This document shows, piece after piece, positions 1-13,999 of a stretch of DNA of 64,000 nt. Origin of the DNA: Plazaster borealis (lineage: Eukaryota > Echinodermata > Asteroidea > Forcipulatida > Labidiasteridae); assembly GCA_021014325.1 (NCBI GenBank), contig CM037467.1, positions 13,107,273 to 13,171,272 on the forward strand. The letters run 5' to 3'. Both the position numbers and the translations under genes were made by a program. The notes under the pieces were generated by a model. It ran no database searches. It saw only the letters and a program-made list of their open reading frames with translations, and was not told where the DNA came from. Each line of letters starts with the position of its first letter. The first letter of the stretch is position 1.

Positions 1-307
1 AAACGGAAGGTACATTTGCATGTTTTATATCATTTCAACCGCCATGTTTATATCAACTACTTTCCTGTTTTTGCAGTTATGCTGCAAGCTTGAAGAATTG
101 TTCGACGGACTAACGAACTGATGCGCTAAAAATATAAACACCTTGCATACTTTGAAACCGAAAACATTGGAAGTTGTACGTTATACCGTGGAGAAAGGGA
201 CATTTTCCTTCCTTCATTAACCATACTCAGTTTGTTTAGTGTAATCAGAAACTCAGATATCGAGCCTTGAAGCTCGGAGGAAGGAAAGAAACATAGTGTA
301 ATCGGAT

Positions 308-403
308 CATGGTGGACGTATTTTTGTGTCCAACACCAGTTTCCGAGGGCAAATTCATGGTGGACGTATTTTTTTGTCCACCACCAGTTTCCGAGGGCAA
401 ATT
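308..403. repeat. Two-copy 48-bp tandem repeat
   Basis: A 48-bp unit beginning CATGGTGGACGTATTTTT occurs at 308-355 and again at 356-403, with a few substitutions between copies. No function is suggested. Confidence 0.85.
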
Positions 404-697
404 GGTACCCGATCCCGCTTGTCCCATTGTGAGACAGCCAGGATGAACCGGTCGTATAATCACTGGTATAATCAGTAGCCATGACAAATTATAATTATGA
501 CGATCAATTTATAATGTTGTATTGTAATGTCAAAAGCAAAAACAGTACCAAATAGATGCCTCTGCGTTCACCCATGGAGGTTCTACCTCCATGGTTCACT
601 CGAATCGAGAAATTTTATTTTCGAGAGTAATGCATAAGAAAAAAAACGTGTAGACTCGAAAGTCTAGGTCGTCGCCCTCTTCTACGACTTCCATTCA

Positions 698-856
698 GGG
701 CCCAATTTCATAGAGCTGCTATAAGCAGATAATATCCTTAACAATTTTCTGCTTGATGGGCAGGATGTACCAGTCACAAATGGTACATGTGACATGGTGT
801 TTTGGCCGGTTACCGCATTCTGGTAAGCACATTTTTTTGTTTGCACTTGGCTATAG
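698..856. mobile_element. GGGCCC-end foldback element, degraded copy
   Basis: Starts with GGGCCCAATTTCATAGAGCT and continues with the internal sequence seen in the other copies of this family (ACCAGTCACAAA, GTGACATGGT, GGTTACC, TTCTGGTAAGCA). The right end has decayed to a weak GGACCC. About 160 bp against about 190 bp for full copies. Confidence 0.7.
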
Positions 857-1982
857 GACCCAGTTGGTGAGCACATACACTTGCATCAACTCGTTTTGAA
901 GTTTTTGTTTTATTCTGCTCCGTAAAATCTTCACCAACGTTGTACATTTTTTAAGTGAACAATCTCGCTGAAAGACACACGTTCTGTTCATAGTATGTCA
1001 ATTTTATAACCACTTGTTTTGGGCCTCCTGACAAGCTTTGGAATGCGGAAGTATCAGGTGGGACTTTTTGGTGATGACGTAGTGGCCTGGGTCACGGAGT
1101 AATGTCAAGACGCCGCCGCCCCGTCTACCTGTGGTTTATGAATGGGTTGAGAAACGCGTTATTCTCTTGGGAGACCGTAGAGAGTTCTCTATGAGGAAGA
1201 CTGAAGTCAATGATTCATGGATTCCACAGGTCCTTTCTCTGTGGTTTTTATCATGGTTTGGTTGACTGACACGACGAAAACATCTCACCTATTTTTAAGT
1301 TATAGCATTGGAACTTTAAAACAGATTTCTGTATCGAGCGTTCAATATTGTAATTTGTATCCAGACATTTTTGTATTATTTTGAGGTCGTTGCGGTTTTT
1401 TTCTCCACGGTGAGGTCATAAGTATAGACTATGCAACCTTTGTTTACAAAAAGAGTGACCTTGTACATTCATTGGCCTTTCTGGCAGGCAAGATACTACA
1501 CTGGTTATAATATGGGGAAAATTTTACATTTTGCGTCATAATTGCCACATCAATTCAAGAGTTATACAAATGACAGCTGTACAAGTTTTGAGATGCGTCC
1601 CCTTTCTTCATATCAAAAGTTGATAAAAATCAGACAGTGCAATCTCCATAAGTAATTTAATTTAATGTTTCTTCCATTGGGCTGCGTACAAATCGTGCTT
1701 GCAGGAAGTCCAGGCTCTGTGGCTCTTTTGTAAACATATGATGTCATAGGTCACATGGTCTATACCCACTACTTAAAGGTGTTCTCTCATTGAGTGTGAT
1801 GAATAGAAACTGGAACTTTGACCTTTGACCAGCCCTCAATTTAGTCTGCAGACGTACATTTAATTTTAAAGGGGTATAGCAATCATGCTTGACTTTAGCC
1901 CCTGTGCTTCATAGAGGAATTCTGCTAAGCTAAATGCTTGTGCAAAGTCCGGCAGGGGGGATTTGTCGTAAAACATGACACA

Positions 1983-2209
1983 CACTGCAAAAACTAGGGT
2001 GTTAACATTGACACGCGGGTGTTGTCATATATAGATACCGAAGAGAGAACCGAATTAACATCAGGGTGTTAAAATAATACCAGTGTAACTGTTTTGGCAG
2101 GAATGAGTGTTATTTTAACACCCTAATGGTGTAAATTTTGATGTTTTTGTTGTATCTATAATGTGACAACACCCAATGTGTCAATTTGAACACCCCGGTT
2201 TGTGCAGTG
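1983..2209. mobile_element. Foldback element with CACTGCA ends
   Basis: Left end CACTGCAAAAACTAGGGTG and right end (reverse complement) CACTGCACAAACCGGGGTG start an inverted repeat of roughly 60 bp that continues inward through GACACxxxGGGTGTTGTCA and ATAGATAC on both arms. The whole is 227 bp and non-coding. It looks like a MITE; a target duplication is not clear. Confidence 0.65.
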
Positions 2210-4633
2210 TATACACTTTGCCTTAAAACCTTGCCTCCGCTAATCAAAACTTATTCTGCAAATTGGTTAGCTTTAGGAGTGAGCTCAATATGGTTATTTT
2301 TTTTCTCCAGTTTCCTTATTGTTTGATATAATACCACAACCCCCACTGAAAATCAGCAGGGATTTTACCCCCAAAATTCCCCTCTGATCCTTTATACAAA
2401 GCAGGAAAATTTAATTGATCCAACCACGATCCAACCAAACGAAAACAAGTGGTGGACCAATAACAATTGAATTGATAGTAGAAGATGAGATTTCATTTCA
2501 ATAGAGATAAACAACGTTTTTAGCTTCGGCCACACCGGGTTCAAGGGTCACCTTTGTATACTATGACAACAGGAGTGGTCATATTTATTTAAGGGAAAAA
2601 ATAATCATCGGTATTTTGTTGTCCTGAAAAGTAAATAATAAACTGATTTTCATTCGGAGCGACTCTTTCTGTTTGTATGAGTTTAGTGCCCTGGCCAAGT
2701 TTCACATCGGTTTCGAGTTGACTTTACCTTTTATGGTTGGCCGGTTTATGTCGCTGGTGGCAATAAATTTGCATCTAATTATAGTGTAAAGTGAACCTTC
2801 CTCATACGTCACTTCTGAAAACAAACCGGACCAAAATTTGTTTAAGGGTGAGCGAACCAAGAACATAAACTTAATAACAAACAGAATATTCACTGTTTCG
2901 AAATGATACACCATCATTTTCCCCAAGGTTTCTGTAGAGCTTTCTCTACTTTCTGTGAGATGTTCTGATAAAAAAGCTGTTGTGTATGAGGTTTCAATAT
3001 TTCCATTTACATGTATACACATTCGATGCTTCAGTACGGCCCCCCCCTCCCCCTCCAAATCACCTTCAGGGACGTGTTGACAGTCGCCAAGCTGAAGAGA
3101 AAAAAAAGGTCCTTCACAATTATCGGCCTTCATTTTGGGTTCATTTCTCGGTGAAGTATTTATTACTTATAAATTCACTGGCCTGTGAAGCAACAGCGCA
3201 ACATTTCCACCATATCTCCACCACTTGTCAGATTCCCTCAAGTACATTATGATAACTCTTGTTCTTTTAAAAACAAGAAAGGGTACCAGTCTATTCCCTC
3301 TTTCGGCCTCTTCTTGGTCACCTTTTGAGGGGGGAGGATACAATCAAAGTGGGTGCCCTTCAATTATCTTAGTCGTTCATGGAGGGAAGATTAATTTTTC
3401 ACTGTCACATTGAAGGTATCTCGTAACCATATTTCTCATTATTATGGTTTGAGAAGGGTAGATCCCCCATGGATATCAAAATTATATTTTTATGATTGTT
3501 GGACAGAGAACAAAGGCATGGTACGAGTGGGCCCCGACACAACTCCATCTCTCCATGCTCCCACATGCTCCCACCAAGGAGGTTGAGCTTCACGCTCTGA
3601 CGGCACTCCCCTGTCTTATTCTACCTCCACGCCCGGACGAGCCTCAGAAATGATTGACTCACAGTCGAGCATGATTAAAGGGAATTTTGGATGTCTATAC
3701 GTGAAACCAATGGCCATCTTCATTGTATGGTTCCTTGAGTAAGACACAATAGAAACACCGTTTACTTTCTGGCACAATCAGGAACCAGACTATTTTTTGC
3801 ACTCGCAGCCTCGTTTTGGTTGTGTGCGTTGTTTTGAAAAACAAGGTGAAGGCTATTATAGACAAACCATAAGTCAAAGGCTGTTTGAAAGAGTCAATTT
3901 TTGATCATGGAGTAAAATAAATAGCTGTTTCAAAAAAATATTGTTGGAATATTGGTATTATAATTAGGAATAAAGGATTTTATGTCAAGGTAAAACAAAA
4001 CATTTTTCGTGTGATTGGTAACAATTAAAACTACTTCTTTTTTCAATACGTTGGGATAAAACCTGGAGAATGGTGTCATTTGAAAAGTTCAGGAATAAGA
4101 ATGGAATTATTATTATTATTATTAATATTATTAATATTTGAATAATATAAATTCCCTTTAGTGTAATCATCAGACGAATGAATCACATCTCAGCCCGCAG
4201 CGGTCCATTGAACCGTGGTTGATCCATCCATTTACCATATGTCGTATATTTCCATCTCAAGTTGCATCAATAACGTAATTGAAAAATATAATATCTGAAA
4301 AGAAGTGATAATTTTATTGTACACCGTTATTTTTTGTTGTTGTAATTTCTCTGCTTTTGATATTATTTGAACATCATATTGTATCTCTCTGACAGGCTTG
4401 AAAAGCTTTACGACATGAAGTGTTAATCTTTTGCGATAAATTTAGAATGTTGATTGCATGACAAATAAATATTTTAAAAAAACAACTTCTATAAAAAGCA
4501 ACTTAATTAAAAACTAAATAATACCTAAATTAGTAATTTTGATAAGAATGTTTTTTTACATATATTTTTTTTAGAACATGTAAAATCTTTAGTTGATTCT
4601 CAGCCAGTTTTTTTCGTCCCATCATACTGTCTC

Positions 4634-5185
4634 GGGTCAGTTTCATAGAGCTACTTAAAGGGTGTGTACAATGGTACAACATTGGTAATGTTGAAAATAT
4701 CAATGTTCACAGATTTGCACATAACTTACATGGTATAAAGATGGTCATGGTGGAAAACTTCCCTTAAAACAGTTTTGCTTGAAATGCTGTGGGTTTTATG
4801 AAATGAGTAAAACAATTAGTCTTTATCACTGGTTATAAATTACGATGTTTGAAAACAGTGAAAATATATAATGGGTTTTTTTTCCTCTCTGTTTTCTCAT
4901 GACTGACTCCGAAGACCGATTTAGCGTTAACTTTCACAGGTTTGTTATTTCATGTATAATGGGTCACATCAAGTGTGGATACTAGTTTTTGACAATTACC
5001 AATGTTGTACATTTGCTTTTTAAGTACAACAAGTAGCTAAGCACAACAAAATTATGCTTACCAGAATAAGGTTACCAGCCAAATTACCATGTCACATCAA
5101 TTCGTGAATAGTATCCAAATATTCTGCTTAGCTGACAATTGTTAAGCAATATTTTCTGCTTAAGCAGCTCTATGAAGTTGGGCCC
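4634..5185. mobile_element. GGGCCC-end element interrupted by a TTAA foldback
   Basis: The left end (GGGTCAGTTTCATAGAGCTA) and right end (AGCAGCTCTATGAAGTTGGG) are the termini of the 190-bp family. They are split at TTAA by the foldback at 4659-5019. Removing the insert and one TTAA leaves about 187 bp, the normal length of this family. Confidence 0.8.
4659..5019. mobile_element. TTAA-flanked foldback nested in another element
   Basis: 361 bp between TTAA at 4655-4658 and TTAA at 5020-5023. The ends are AGGGTGTGTACAATGGTACA on the left and a related inverted copy (AATGTTGTACATTTGCTT) on the right, with ATTGGTAAT / ATTACCAAT just inside. No coding capacity. It is younger than the element it sits in. 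Confidence 0.75.
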
Positions 5186-5791
5186 TGATCGCTGTGACAG
5201 CTTGTGCGAGGGGTGTAGGTAATTAAAGGTAGTGCCCCTTTAAACCCGTTCAGCCGCTTCTTTCTACAGACAGGATCTTTGTAGATTAAAGGGGCTCCTC
5301 ACCCAGAAACAAATCTAACCACATCCTCATCGTTATCTTCAAAACACTCGGATGCTCTTTCCTTATTGCTGGGACCAAATTCCATAAACGGGATGTACCG
5401 GTTGAAGTTCCTGCTTCAAACAGGAAACAGAGTACAGAAAAAAAGACTTATAGAACGGTAACATAATAAAGTAGATGTGTGCAGTGGTATAAGCTAAAGG
5501 TTTCTTTTTACATGTTTAGACCTCTAGAAAAATTCAGTATTCCTTGTTTCCTTGTACTCAAACAAAAACAAAATGTATGGTTACAAAAAATGCAACTTCA
5601 TGCACAATTCACACTAGATGTTTGCTGAAACTATTAGTTGATCTTCCCTCGGGTTTATCTGACAGGTGCTAGGGCATCTTTATTGTTTGGACGGGTTGTT
5701 TGACGGTTAGGAATGGTATTGATTTTTCGAGTTTTTGTCCTTGAGAACTTGTGTATTTTCAAATTTGAATTAAGTCTGGCATCATAATTAA

Positions 5792-6158
5792 AGGCATCGT
5801 ACACATTTGGTAATTACTCAAAATATATATTAGCATAAAAACTGACTTGGTAACAAGCAACATAGAGTTGTTGATAGTATAAAACATTGCGAGAAACGAC
5901 TCCCTCTGAAGTAACGTAGCTTTTGAGAAAGAGGTAATTTCTCACTAAAATAATAAAAACTTCTTGCAAGAAGTTTTTATTCCTAACTGAAAGCACACCA
6001 ATTTGTACAACAAGGGTGTTTTTTCTTTCATCATTTTCTTGCAACTTCGATGACCAGTTGAGCCCAAATTTTCACAGGCTTGTTATTTTATGCATAATGT
6101 TGGGATACACCAAATGAGAACACTGGTCTTTGACAATTACCAAACGTGTACGATGCCT
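5792..6158. mobile_element. TTAA-flanked foldback element
   Basis: 367 bp between TTAA at 5788-5791 and 6159-6162. The terminal inverted repeats are AGGCATCGTACACATTTGG and its inverted partner CCAAACGTGTACGATGCCT. The centre is a hairpin around CTTCTTGCAAGAAG. Closely related to the copy at 40196-40564. Confidence 0.85.
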
Positions 6159-6844
6159 TTAAACGTAATTATTAAGACATCGGTTGAGGAAGAATTATAG
6201 AACATGTGGTGTGATGCAACTGGGAGTTCAACGGGTTTTTAAAAGATAAAAACAGTAAATTTATTATAAATTGTGCTTCTTCAAACAAGGAAACGAACAT
6301 TATGGTAAGTTTAGGTAAATTTTGATACACGTGTAAAGCCACATAAGCCTTCATATAGATAGGCCTAAATGTACATATACATGGACAGAAACCACATTAT
6401 TTTATGATAGCATTTCTATATATTATTCCAATAAACAACATCCATAACCATCCATTGATTCATTTTTTTAAGACTATACTTTTTATGAGCAAAAATATTA
6501 AATTTCACCTCCCAGATATAACCACCTTGCAAAATAGATCATGTTTTTAGTACATGAAATTGCACCAGGCCAATCCACATGTACATGTACTTGTATTTCC
6601 TCATTGCCAAATGCAGCTGAGAATACGCCCACATTTCTTCCTGCATAATGGCCTTCTCTAAAACTCAGAAATTCAGAGGAAATATAATCTACCCTATGAC
6701 CCCCGTTGGGGGACTCATCGAGGCGACACGCCCTGAAGATCTCATGGTCCAATTAGAATCAACCAGGCTGCATATTATTGAGAAAAGCTGAACAAAGCTG
6801 TGTATGGTTATTCAAATGAACCCCAGCCAGGCTCTAGAATGTGA

Positions 6845-6854
6845 CCATATTTGG
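6845..6854 (+). promoter_or_regulatory. CArG box (SRF site) of actin gene 1
   Basis: CCATATTTGG is a perfect CC(A/T)6GG site, 44 bp upstream of the TATA element. Serum response factor sites at this position are typical of animal actin promoters. An E-box CACGTG lies at 6876-6881 between the two. Confidence 0.75.
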
Positions 6855-6897
6855 TAATGCTGTGCGTCGCTCGATCACGTGGTACGATGGCCGCGCA

Positions 6898-6905
6898 TAT
6901 ATTAA
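6898..6905 (+). promoter_or_regulatory. TATA box of actin gene 1
   Basis: TATATTAA inside a locally GC-rich stretch. Transcription would be expected to start about 25-35 bp downstream, near 6930, just ahead of the non-coding first exon. Confidence 0.65.
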
Positions 6906-6929
6906 GGGCTGCATGAGCAGACACCTGTT

Positions 6930-7000
6930 ATTCTTCAACAAACTGTCATACCTGCAGGACGCATTGGAACGTGGTAGCGTTTAGTAGCTTTGGAACTTTG
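6930..7000 (+). other. Non-coding first exon of actin gene 1 (5' UTR)
   Basis: The 5' border is only estimated from the TATA box. The 3' border is the donor at 7001 (ACTTTG|GTGAGTTT). It would be spliced to the acceptor at 8431-8432 (TTTTCTTTGCAG), giving a 1.4-kb leader intron. Leader introns ahead of the actin start codon are common in animals. Confidence 0.55.
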
Positions 7001-7243
7001 GTGAGTTTTAAACATTTTGCTGTTGGGAATGATCTTCAATTCAAGAAATAGCTAGTGTTGTATATTTAGTAATCAAGCATTGCGCACTGTATCAATTTAA
7101 ATCGACAGAGATCGTTGATTATATTTTCAAGTGATTTTATTTTAGGTTTGCTTGTTGTAGTTGCAGATCTTTGCAGAAATTGTTCAGAAAACCTTGTGAG
7201 AATGAGATAAAAAATGTTGGCTGTAAAATCTCAAGCAGTGTAC

Positions 7244-7317
7244 CATGTTAGAAATGCTTAATTTATTTGACAACTGCATTCATGTTAGAAATGCTTAATT
7301 TATTTGACAACTGCATT
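7244..7317. repeat. Perfect 37-bp tandem duplication in leader intron
   Basis: A unit starting CATGTTAGAAATGCTTAATT occurs at 7244-7280 and is repeated without change at 7281-7317, so it is a recent event. Confidence 0.9.
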
Positions 7318-8095
7318 CAAATGTTTTCGATGCACATGTAGTCGCTTTTGTATTTGAGTCGGGCCTGTGTCCGAAACAAGTTGTTAATCATTTTGAAATG
7401 TTAATCATGTCGAAAATGAGTCACTGAGCTAAGCTTCACTTGAGGGGTGAGATTATGAATGATTCACCCTCAGACACCTAGCCAGATGACTCACTGCACT
7501 TAATTGCATCTCTCTGAAAGCGGGGTCTCCATTAATTATTTGTATGCAGTCATGCAATAAATTATAATTCTGGAATTTTGGCGAGCAATACATATGAAGG
7601 TAAAATTCATTTATTCTAGAATTTAAATGTTGCGATTGATTGATGTAAGAACTGCTGAAAAGTTGTGCTCAACTTTATTTGTTTCCGTTTTAGGGGAACA
7701 AATGCATTTTGACAAAGATCAGAAATTAATTGAAATTCTTAAATAGTTGTATTGCTCTGAATTGTAACACCTTAGGAAACATTCTACATTGAATTATTTA
7801 TGTTCCTAACAGCTCCGTAATATACTGGATTGTTAAAGTTTGCGAAGAAAACTCATAAAGTCTATTTCCTTGTCAAAATTCGCCGCGCCAACGCCCCTTT
7901 TTGATGGGTTCCCCAAGCCCACGCTGCGATCATGCCACCTGCATGATGCTCATGCACCGGCCGGCTTCCCCACACACGTGTCTTTCAAGCTATCGAGGCA
8001 CGCCCCATTACCTTGCCCAGTGGTGGCTCGCCATTGGTCAACAGCTGTCTCATTATTAGCATAATAAAATATTCATCAAGGGGGCGTTGGCACTA

Positions 8096-8105
8096 CCATA
8101 TTTGG
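8096..8105 (+). promoter_or_regulatory. Second perfect CArG box, in the leader intron
   Basis: CCATATTTGG is identical to the promoter site and lies 379 bp upstream of the start codon. It sits beside a GC-richer block (about 7870-8040) that also holds a reverse CCAAT (ATTGG at 8033-8037). Vertebrate beta-actin also has a CArG element in its first intron. This could be an intronic enhancer or part of a second promoter; the sequence cannot decide. Confidence 0.6.
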
Positions 8106-8459
8106 TCATATTTTCTGCTTGGTGTTCGCCTGGCTGATTTCCTTGTTCCAGATAGCGTGGTCCCAAGTCAACAAAAGACTTTGAGATTTGCATAACATTA
8201 TCGCGTTGGGTTTGCTTCCTGTTTGCAAAGAAGCGGAAATTGTTCGATTTATCTCACCCTCAAAATGATCTCCTCTTTTTGAAATGAATCTTTTTATTTT
8301 AAAGACGGAACTGGTACTGGTACGGATATAGTGTTATATTGCGTGAACAAACTTATAGTGTTTTATGTGGAATACGTACAAAATTGAATATTGTTTTATT
8401 TATTCCGCAATTGTTGTTCTTTTTCTTTGCAGAATTTTTCTATTTGAACAAGTGAATAA

Positions 8460-10321
<1,862 letters not shown>

Positions 10322-10612
10322 ACAAACTATCAAAAGCATAACCAAAGACTGAACTATAACTGGGTTCCTTTAGTCTCGATCCTAACACCATTTTGAGACT
10401 CGTTCATAACCTTTTACTAAACATGCTATGATCAACATCAACTCAATCTGTGCCTGATATTTTGTTCACTGCACCAGAAACCTCCCCATTTTGTTGGCGT
10501 ATGCGTCTGTTCTATAAAAAAAAAATATTATAACACACAGGCTTTTAAGGAGTATTTGCTGCCTGACTCGTTAACTTATACTAAACAAACGTATGGCTCT
10601 CTCGAGTTGTCC

Positions 10613-11100
10613 AGTTACATTGGTACTAATTACAAAATGAAATGTCGTAAAAACAAAACTTGCAAAAACACCTTTTAACCGACATTTCTGTCGCGGCTCG
10701 CGAAGAGTTGTTCTGATAAAATTTGCTCCGGACAAAACAAAATTGTTCAATCAAAAACAATTTCTTGAAATAGCTGTCTGCAGTTGGCTGTACGGTCGCT
10801 GTGGAATTGTTTTGAAGGAAAGACGGAACAACTCTGAGCACCGCGAAAATAAAGTTGTGTAGTTACATTGGTACTAAATACAAACTGAAATGTCGTACAA
10901 ACAAAACTTGCAAAAACACCTTCTAACCGACATTTCTATCGCGGCTCGCGAAGAGTTATTCCGAAAAAAAAATTGGCTCTGGAAAAACAAATTGGTTAAA
11001 TTAAAAACAAGCTCTTGCAATAGCTGTCTACAGTTGGTGGAATGGCTTTGTAGGAAGATAGACGGAACAACTCTGAGCACCGCGATAAAATAAAGTTATT
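10613..11100 (+). repeat. Tandem duplication of the actin gene 1 3' end, two poly(A) signals
   Basis: A unit of about 245 bp beginning AGTTACATTGGTACTA occurs at 10613 and again at 10861. Both copies end in ACAACTCTGAGCACCGCG followed by AATAAA (10848-10853 and 11089-11094). The copies differ by substitutions and small indels, so the event is not very recent. It would give actin 1 transcripts alternative 3' ends about 240 nt apart. Confidence 0.8.
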
Positions 11101-13980
11101 TCTTGTAACTTGAAACTTGTATATTTAGATAAATTTTGTTACTGGTGAAGGCAATCGTTAATTTGTGTACTATTTTGACTGTTAGCGGGACACGAATGTT
11201 GCTATGGCCAAAAATAAAAAAGTGTAATTTCTTTGTAACTTCTGAGTACTTGTTTATTTATTATGTGTATTTAGGTTTCTACAAATTGTAATCAATTAGG
11301 AGATCAACAAAATTAATGACTTAGAAAAGGGAAAGAACTCCATAAATTTAACTGACAATATTTATTCCATAATAATATTATATAATGAATTAGCAATTTA
11401 AAGATGGCAGATAATAATTTTTGGGGAAATCATTCAATAATATTAAAATTTAGAAATAATGAATTGGCAATTCAAAAATAAGTGATTAAAATTTGGGGGG
11501 ATCTGGAAATTGGAGAAGGGGCTGGATCAACATTTTACTTGAGGGGTTGGGTTATTAAAAGGTATTTGATTCATTTTGGTGGGGTGTATGAGCACTAGTT
11601 TGTACTTGCATTGTAGGAATAGGCCCACTGGTGACCCAGTGAAAATTGTGTTAAAATGGTTTCTCGAGCGCCCTCTGTTGACTTGTTTTGCAGCCGCGGG
11701 AAATTGCATTATGCTATCAAAAAACCCATATCACTGATAGATCAATTTTACACTTCTTCTTCTTAAAACAAAATTAAAATGGGGAAACTCATTTTGTAAT
11801 TCTCGCGGCCATGCCTCTAGATTATTAGTCGGGTATAGAGGCATCGGAGTCGATTTCTCTCATAAAAAAATAATAATTTGAAAGCCTGTGTTATTTGTGA
11901 CCGCAAATTGGAACAAAGTTCTCGTTTTTATTTATTTTGTGTTGCCACATTGATCTTGTCCCCTTTATGCACGGTTTTATGCAATAACAGAAATAACGGC
12001 AAGGTTATCGCGCCCTCTTTTGAATCATCCTCCTCCAGCCCATGTTAATTTCCCGTATGGGGACAAAATCTCCGGGGGACAGATTTCCCTGGGACTCCGG
12101 CATTCATGGAAGTAATGCGGTACACAACTATAAAACATGGCATGTAGTTCCCAAGATGCATTGCTGCATCATGGCGATTGTGCATATGGGTTATTTTGAA
12201 GGAGCAAGATTGATTTTCCACCAGGCCTCGGTTTCGTTAGAATGACAAAATGAAGGTCTAGTTTGGATTGATAAAATGTGACGACATATCTACGTTGGCG
12301 CCATCAGCATCGCTAAACATGACATTTCATGAATTCGGTATCGATAAACACACTGCACCTGTTTCGGTTTCATGTCAGTGAACTGCCATTATTTATTCTT
12401 AAAAGGACACTTTAAAAGCCTGGGTCATTTTACAGAGCTGCTTAAAAACAATTCTGCTGAGCAAAACTAAGCAGAGTACCAGTCAAAGATTGTATACGAT
12501 AACATTGTACTTTTGGCTGACAGGCTATAAATCTTATTCTGGTAAACATCATTTTGCATACAGGACAAATTATGCTGTAAGAACCTGCCCTGCCTGCTTC
12601 AGTGTTTCACTTCAGTTCTCATCCTTGTGTTCGTGTGCAATAAACTAAAATGCTCATTAGTGCGCAAAGCAGACACCAGCCTTTTTCCTCGGTTTTGTTT
12701 TAATGAATTATATAAAAGATTTTAATTCGTGAATGGATCAAACGACTTTGGCTGCGGTTACGGCCGTTGGCTGCAGCGATAACGTTGGAGACAAATCGGG
12801 CACAGCAGGGAGAAAAAACAAATGGACAGAGACAGCAAAAAAGGACTGGTATTTATGTTTGTATCTGTATGTGTACAATTTCAGGTAAATCAACAGCTCT
12901 TGGCCCCTAAACAAAATAATCCTCATACCCCCATTACATTTGCTTGTATTGTCACGGTAAATAACTCTTTCATCCAAACAGGCTCGTATTAGATATAATT
13001 GAATGGGAGATAAGAGTTTACCTTCGATGACAAAAAAGGTCAGTTAGATCAAAAGGATGGTTGGAAGTTAGCTGGTGAAGTTCAGATCCGGTTGTGCCAC
13101 AATAAAGTTAAAGGGACACTCCTACTACCACAAAATTACTCAGCAAAAAAAATAACAAATACGTAATCAGCAGAATGAAGACCGTTGTGATGCGAATGAA
13201 AACCATTTCTGCTTCACCCATTACAGCTTTGCTTAATATTTCGACAGTTTAGTAAGTTAAAAACTGGTTTCTAAATCAGAATAATATTTAAATTTGGTTT
13301 GTACATTTTATTAAATAACTCATTGATTGTTTTCAAATAATAAAACAAATTTGCTTTTTAGATGCGAGAGATGATAGACATCTGGATATTATTAAAAACA
13401 CAATTTCCTCCTTTAGCGGTTGTGTGAACACGGAAATGGAAGCCGGTGGAGGTTAATGGTTTGGCCACCTTCAATACACAATGGTAAGCAATTTGGGTTT
13501 AATAATTGTCTGCTTCAATAGTGTCGCTATTTTAGTTCGACGTTTAATTTCATGCAAAATACACGAGGCTACAGATTTGAGTTCAAAGGTAAGTATCATT
13601 ACTGTGTGTAAAATTGTTGTAAAATGAAAGCTTAACTTGTATAGGTAAATATATAGATATTTGCATGTAATTACTCTTCGTTCCAAACTTGAATGGGGCA
13701 ACTTTTCTGTGGGGTGTACATGCCAGCACTGTGTTTCTTTGTGATACGCAGTTTGGGATAATGTTGTATGTTTGTCGGTTTGAGAAGAAGTTGTTATCTT
13801 ACGAAAGGAGTCTTTATGTTGAAATTAACTCGATGCTAGTAACAACCAAAACAATAAGAGTGTTTTTGTATTCTTAAATTGTGAGAGTTTTTGGTTTGTA
13901 TGTTAAATTCTGTTTGTGTTTTGCAGTTTTGTTAATTGGGGTCTTGCTTGTTTGTTGGGGTGTTTGTTTTTGTGTTTCAG
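11101..13980. other. Region between actin gene 1 and the actin-like gene
   Basis: No coding sequence recognised. It contains a degraded GGGCCC-family fragment (about 12419-12570) and otherwise AT-rich DNA. A possible non-coding first exon of the actin-like gene ends at the donor ATG|GTAAGC (13483), which would splice to the acceptor TGTGTTTCAG ending at 13980. That is only a candidate. Confidence 0.4.
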
Positions 13981-13999
13981 TGACTAGGAGTGTTGAAAG

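Larger units (their letters stand above)
1..6844. other. Gene-free region upstream of actin gene 1
   Basis: I see no convincing exon here. Open frames are short, repeat-derived or have no recognisable domain; the longest (2702-3133, minus, 143 residues) has no visible motif. A possible splice acceptor (pyrimidine run then CAG near 75) could open a last exon of a gene lying to the left, but only about a dozen codons precede a stop, so I do not call it. The region holds the tandem repeat at 308-403, foldback elements at 698-856, 1983-2209, 4634-5185 and 5792-6158, and otherwise AT-rich unique-looking DNA (876-1982, 2210-4633, 5186-5791, 6163-6844). Confidence 0.5.

Noticed and set aside
561..600. 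Short inverted repeat CCATGGAGGTTCTACCTCCATGG as a regulatory site
   Set aside because: A small palindrome without context; not distinguishable from chance or a decayed element.
2702..3133. 143-residue minus-strand open frame
   Set aside because: No motif, no splice context and no similarity to any family that I recognise; length alone is not convincing in this much DNA.
6498..6752. 84-residue minus-strand frame just upstream of the actin promoter
   Set aside because: No motif or splice support and adjacent to promoter elements on the other strand.
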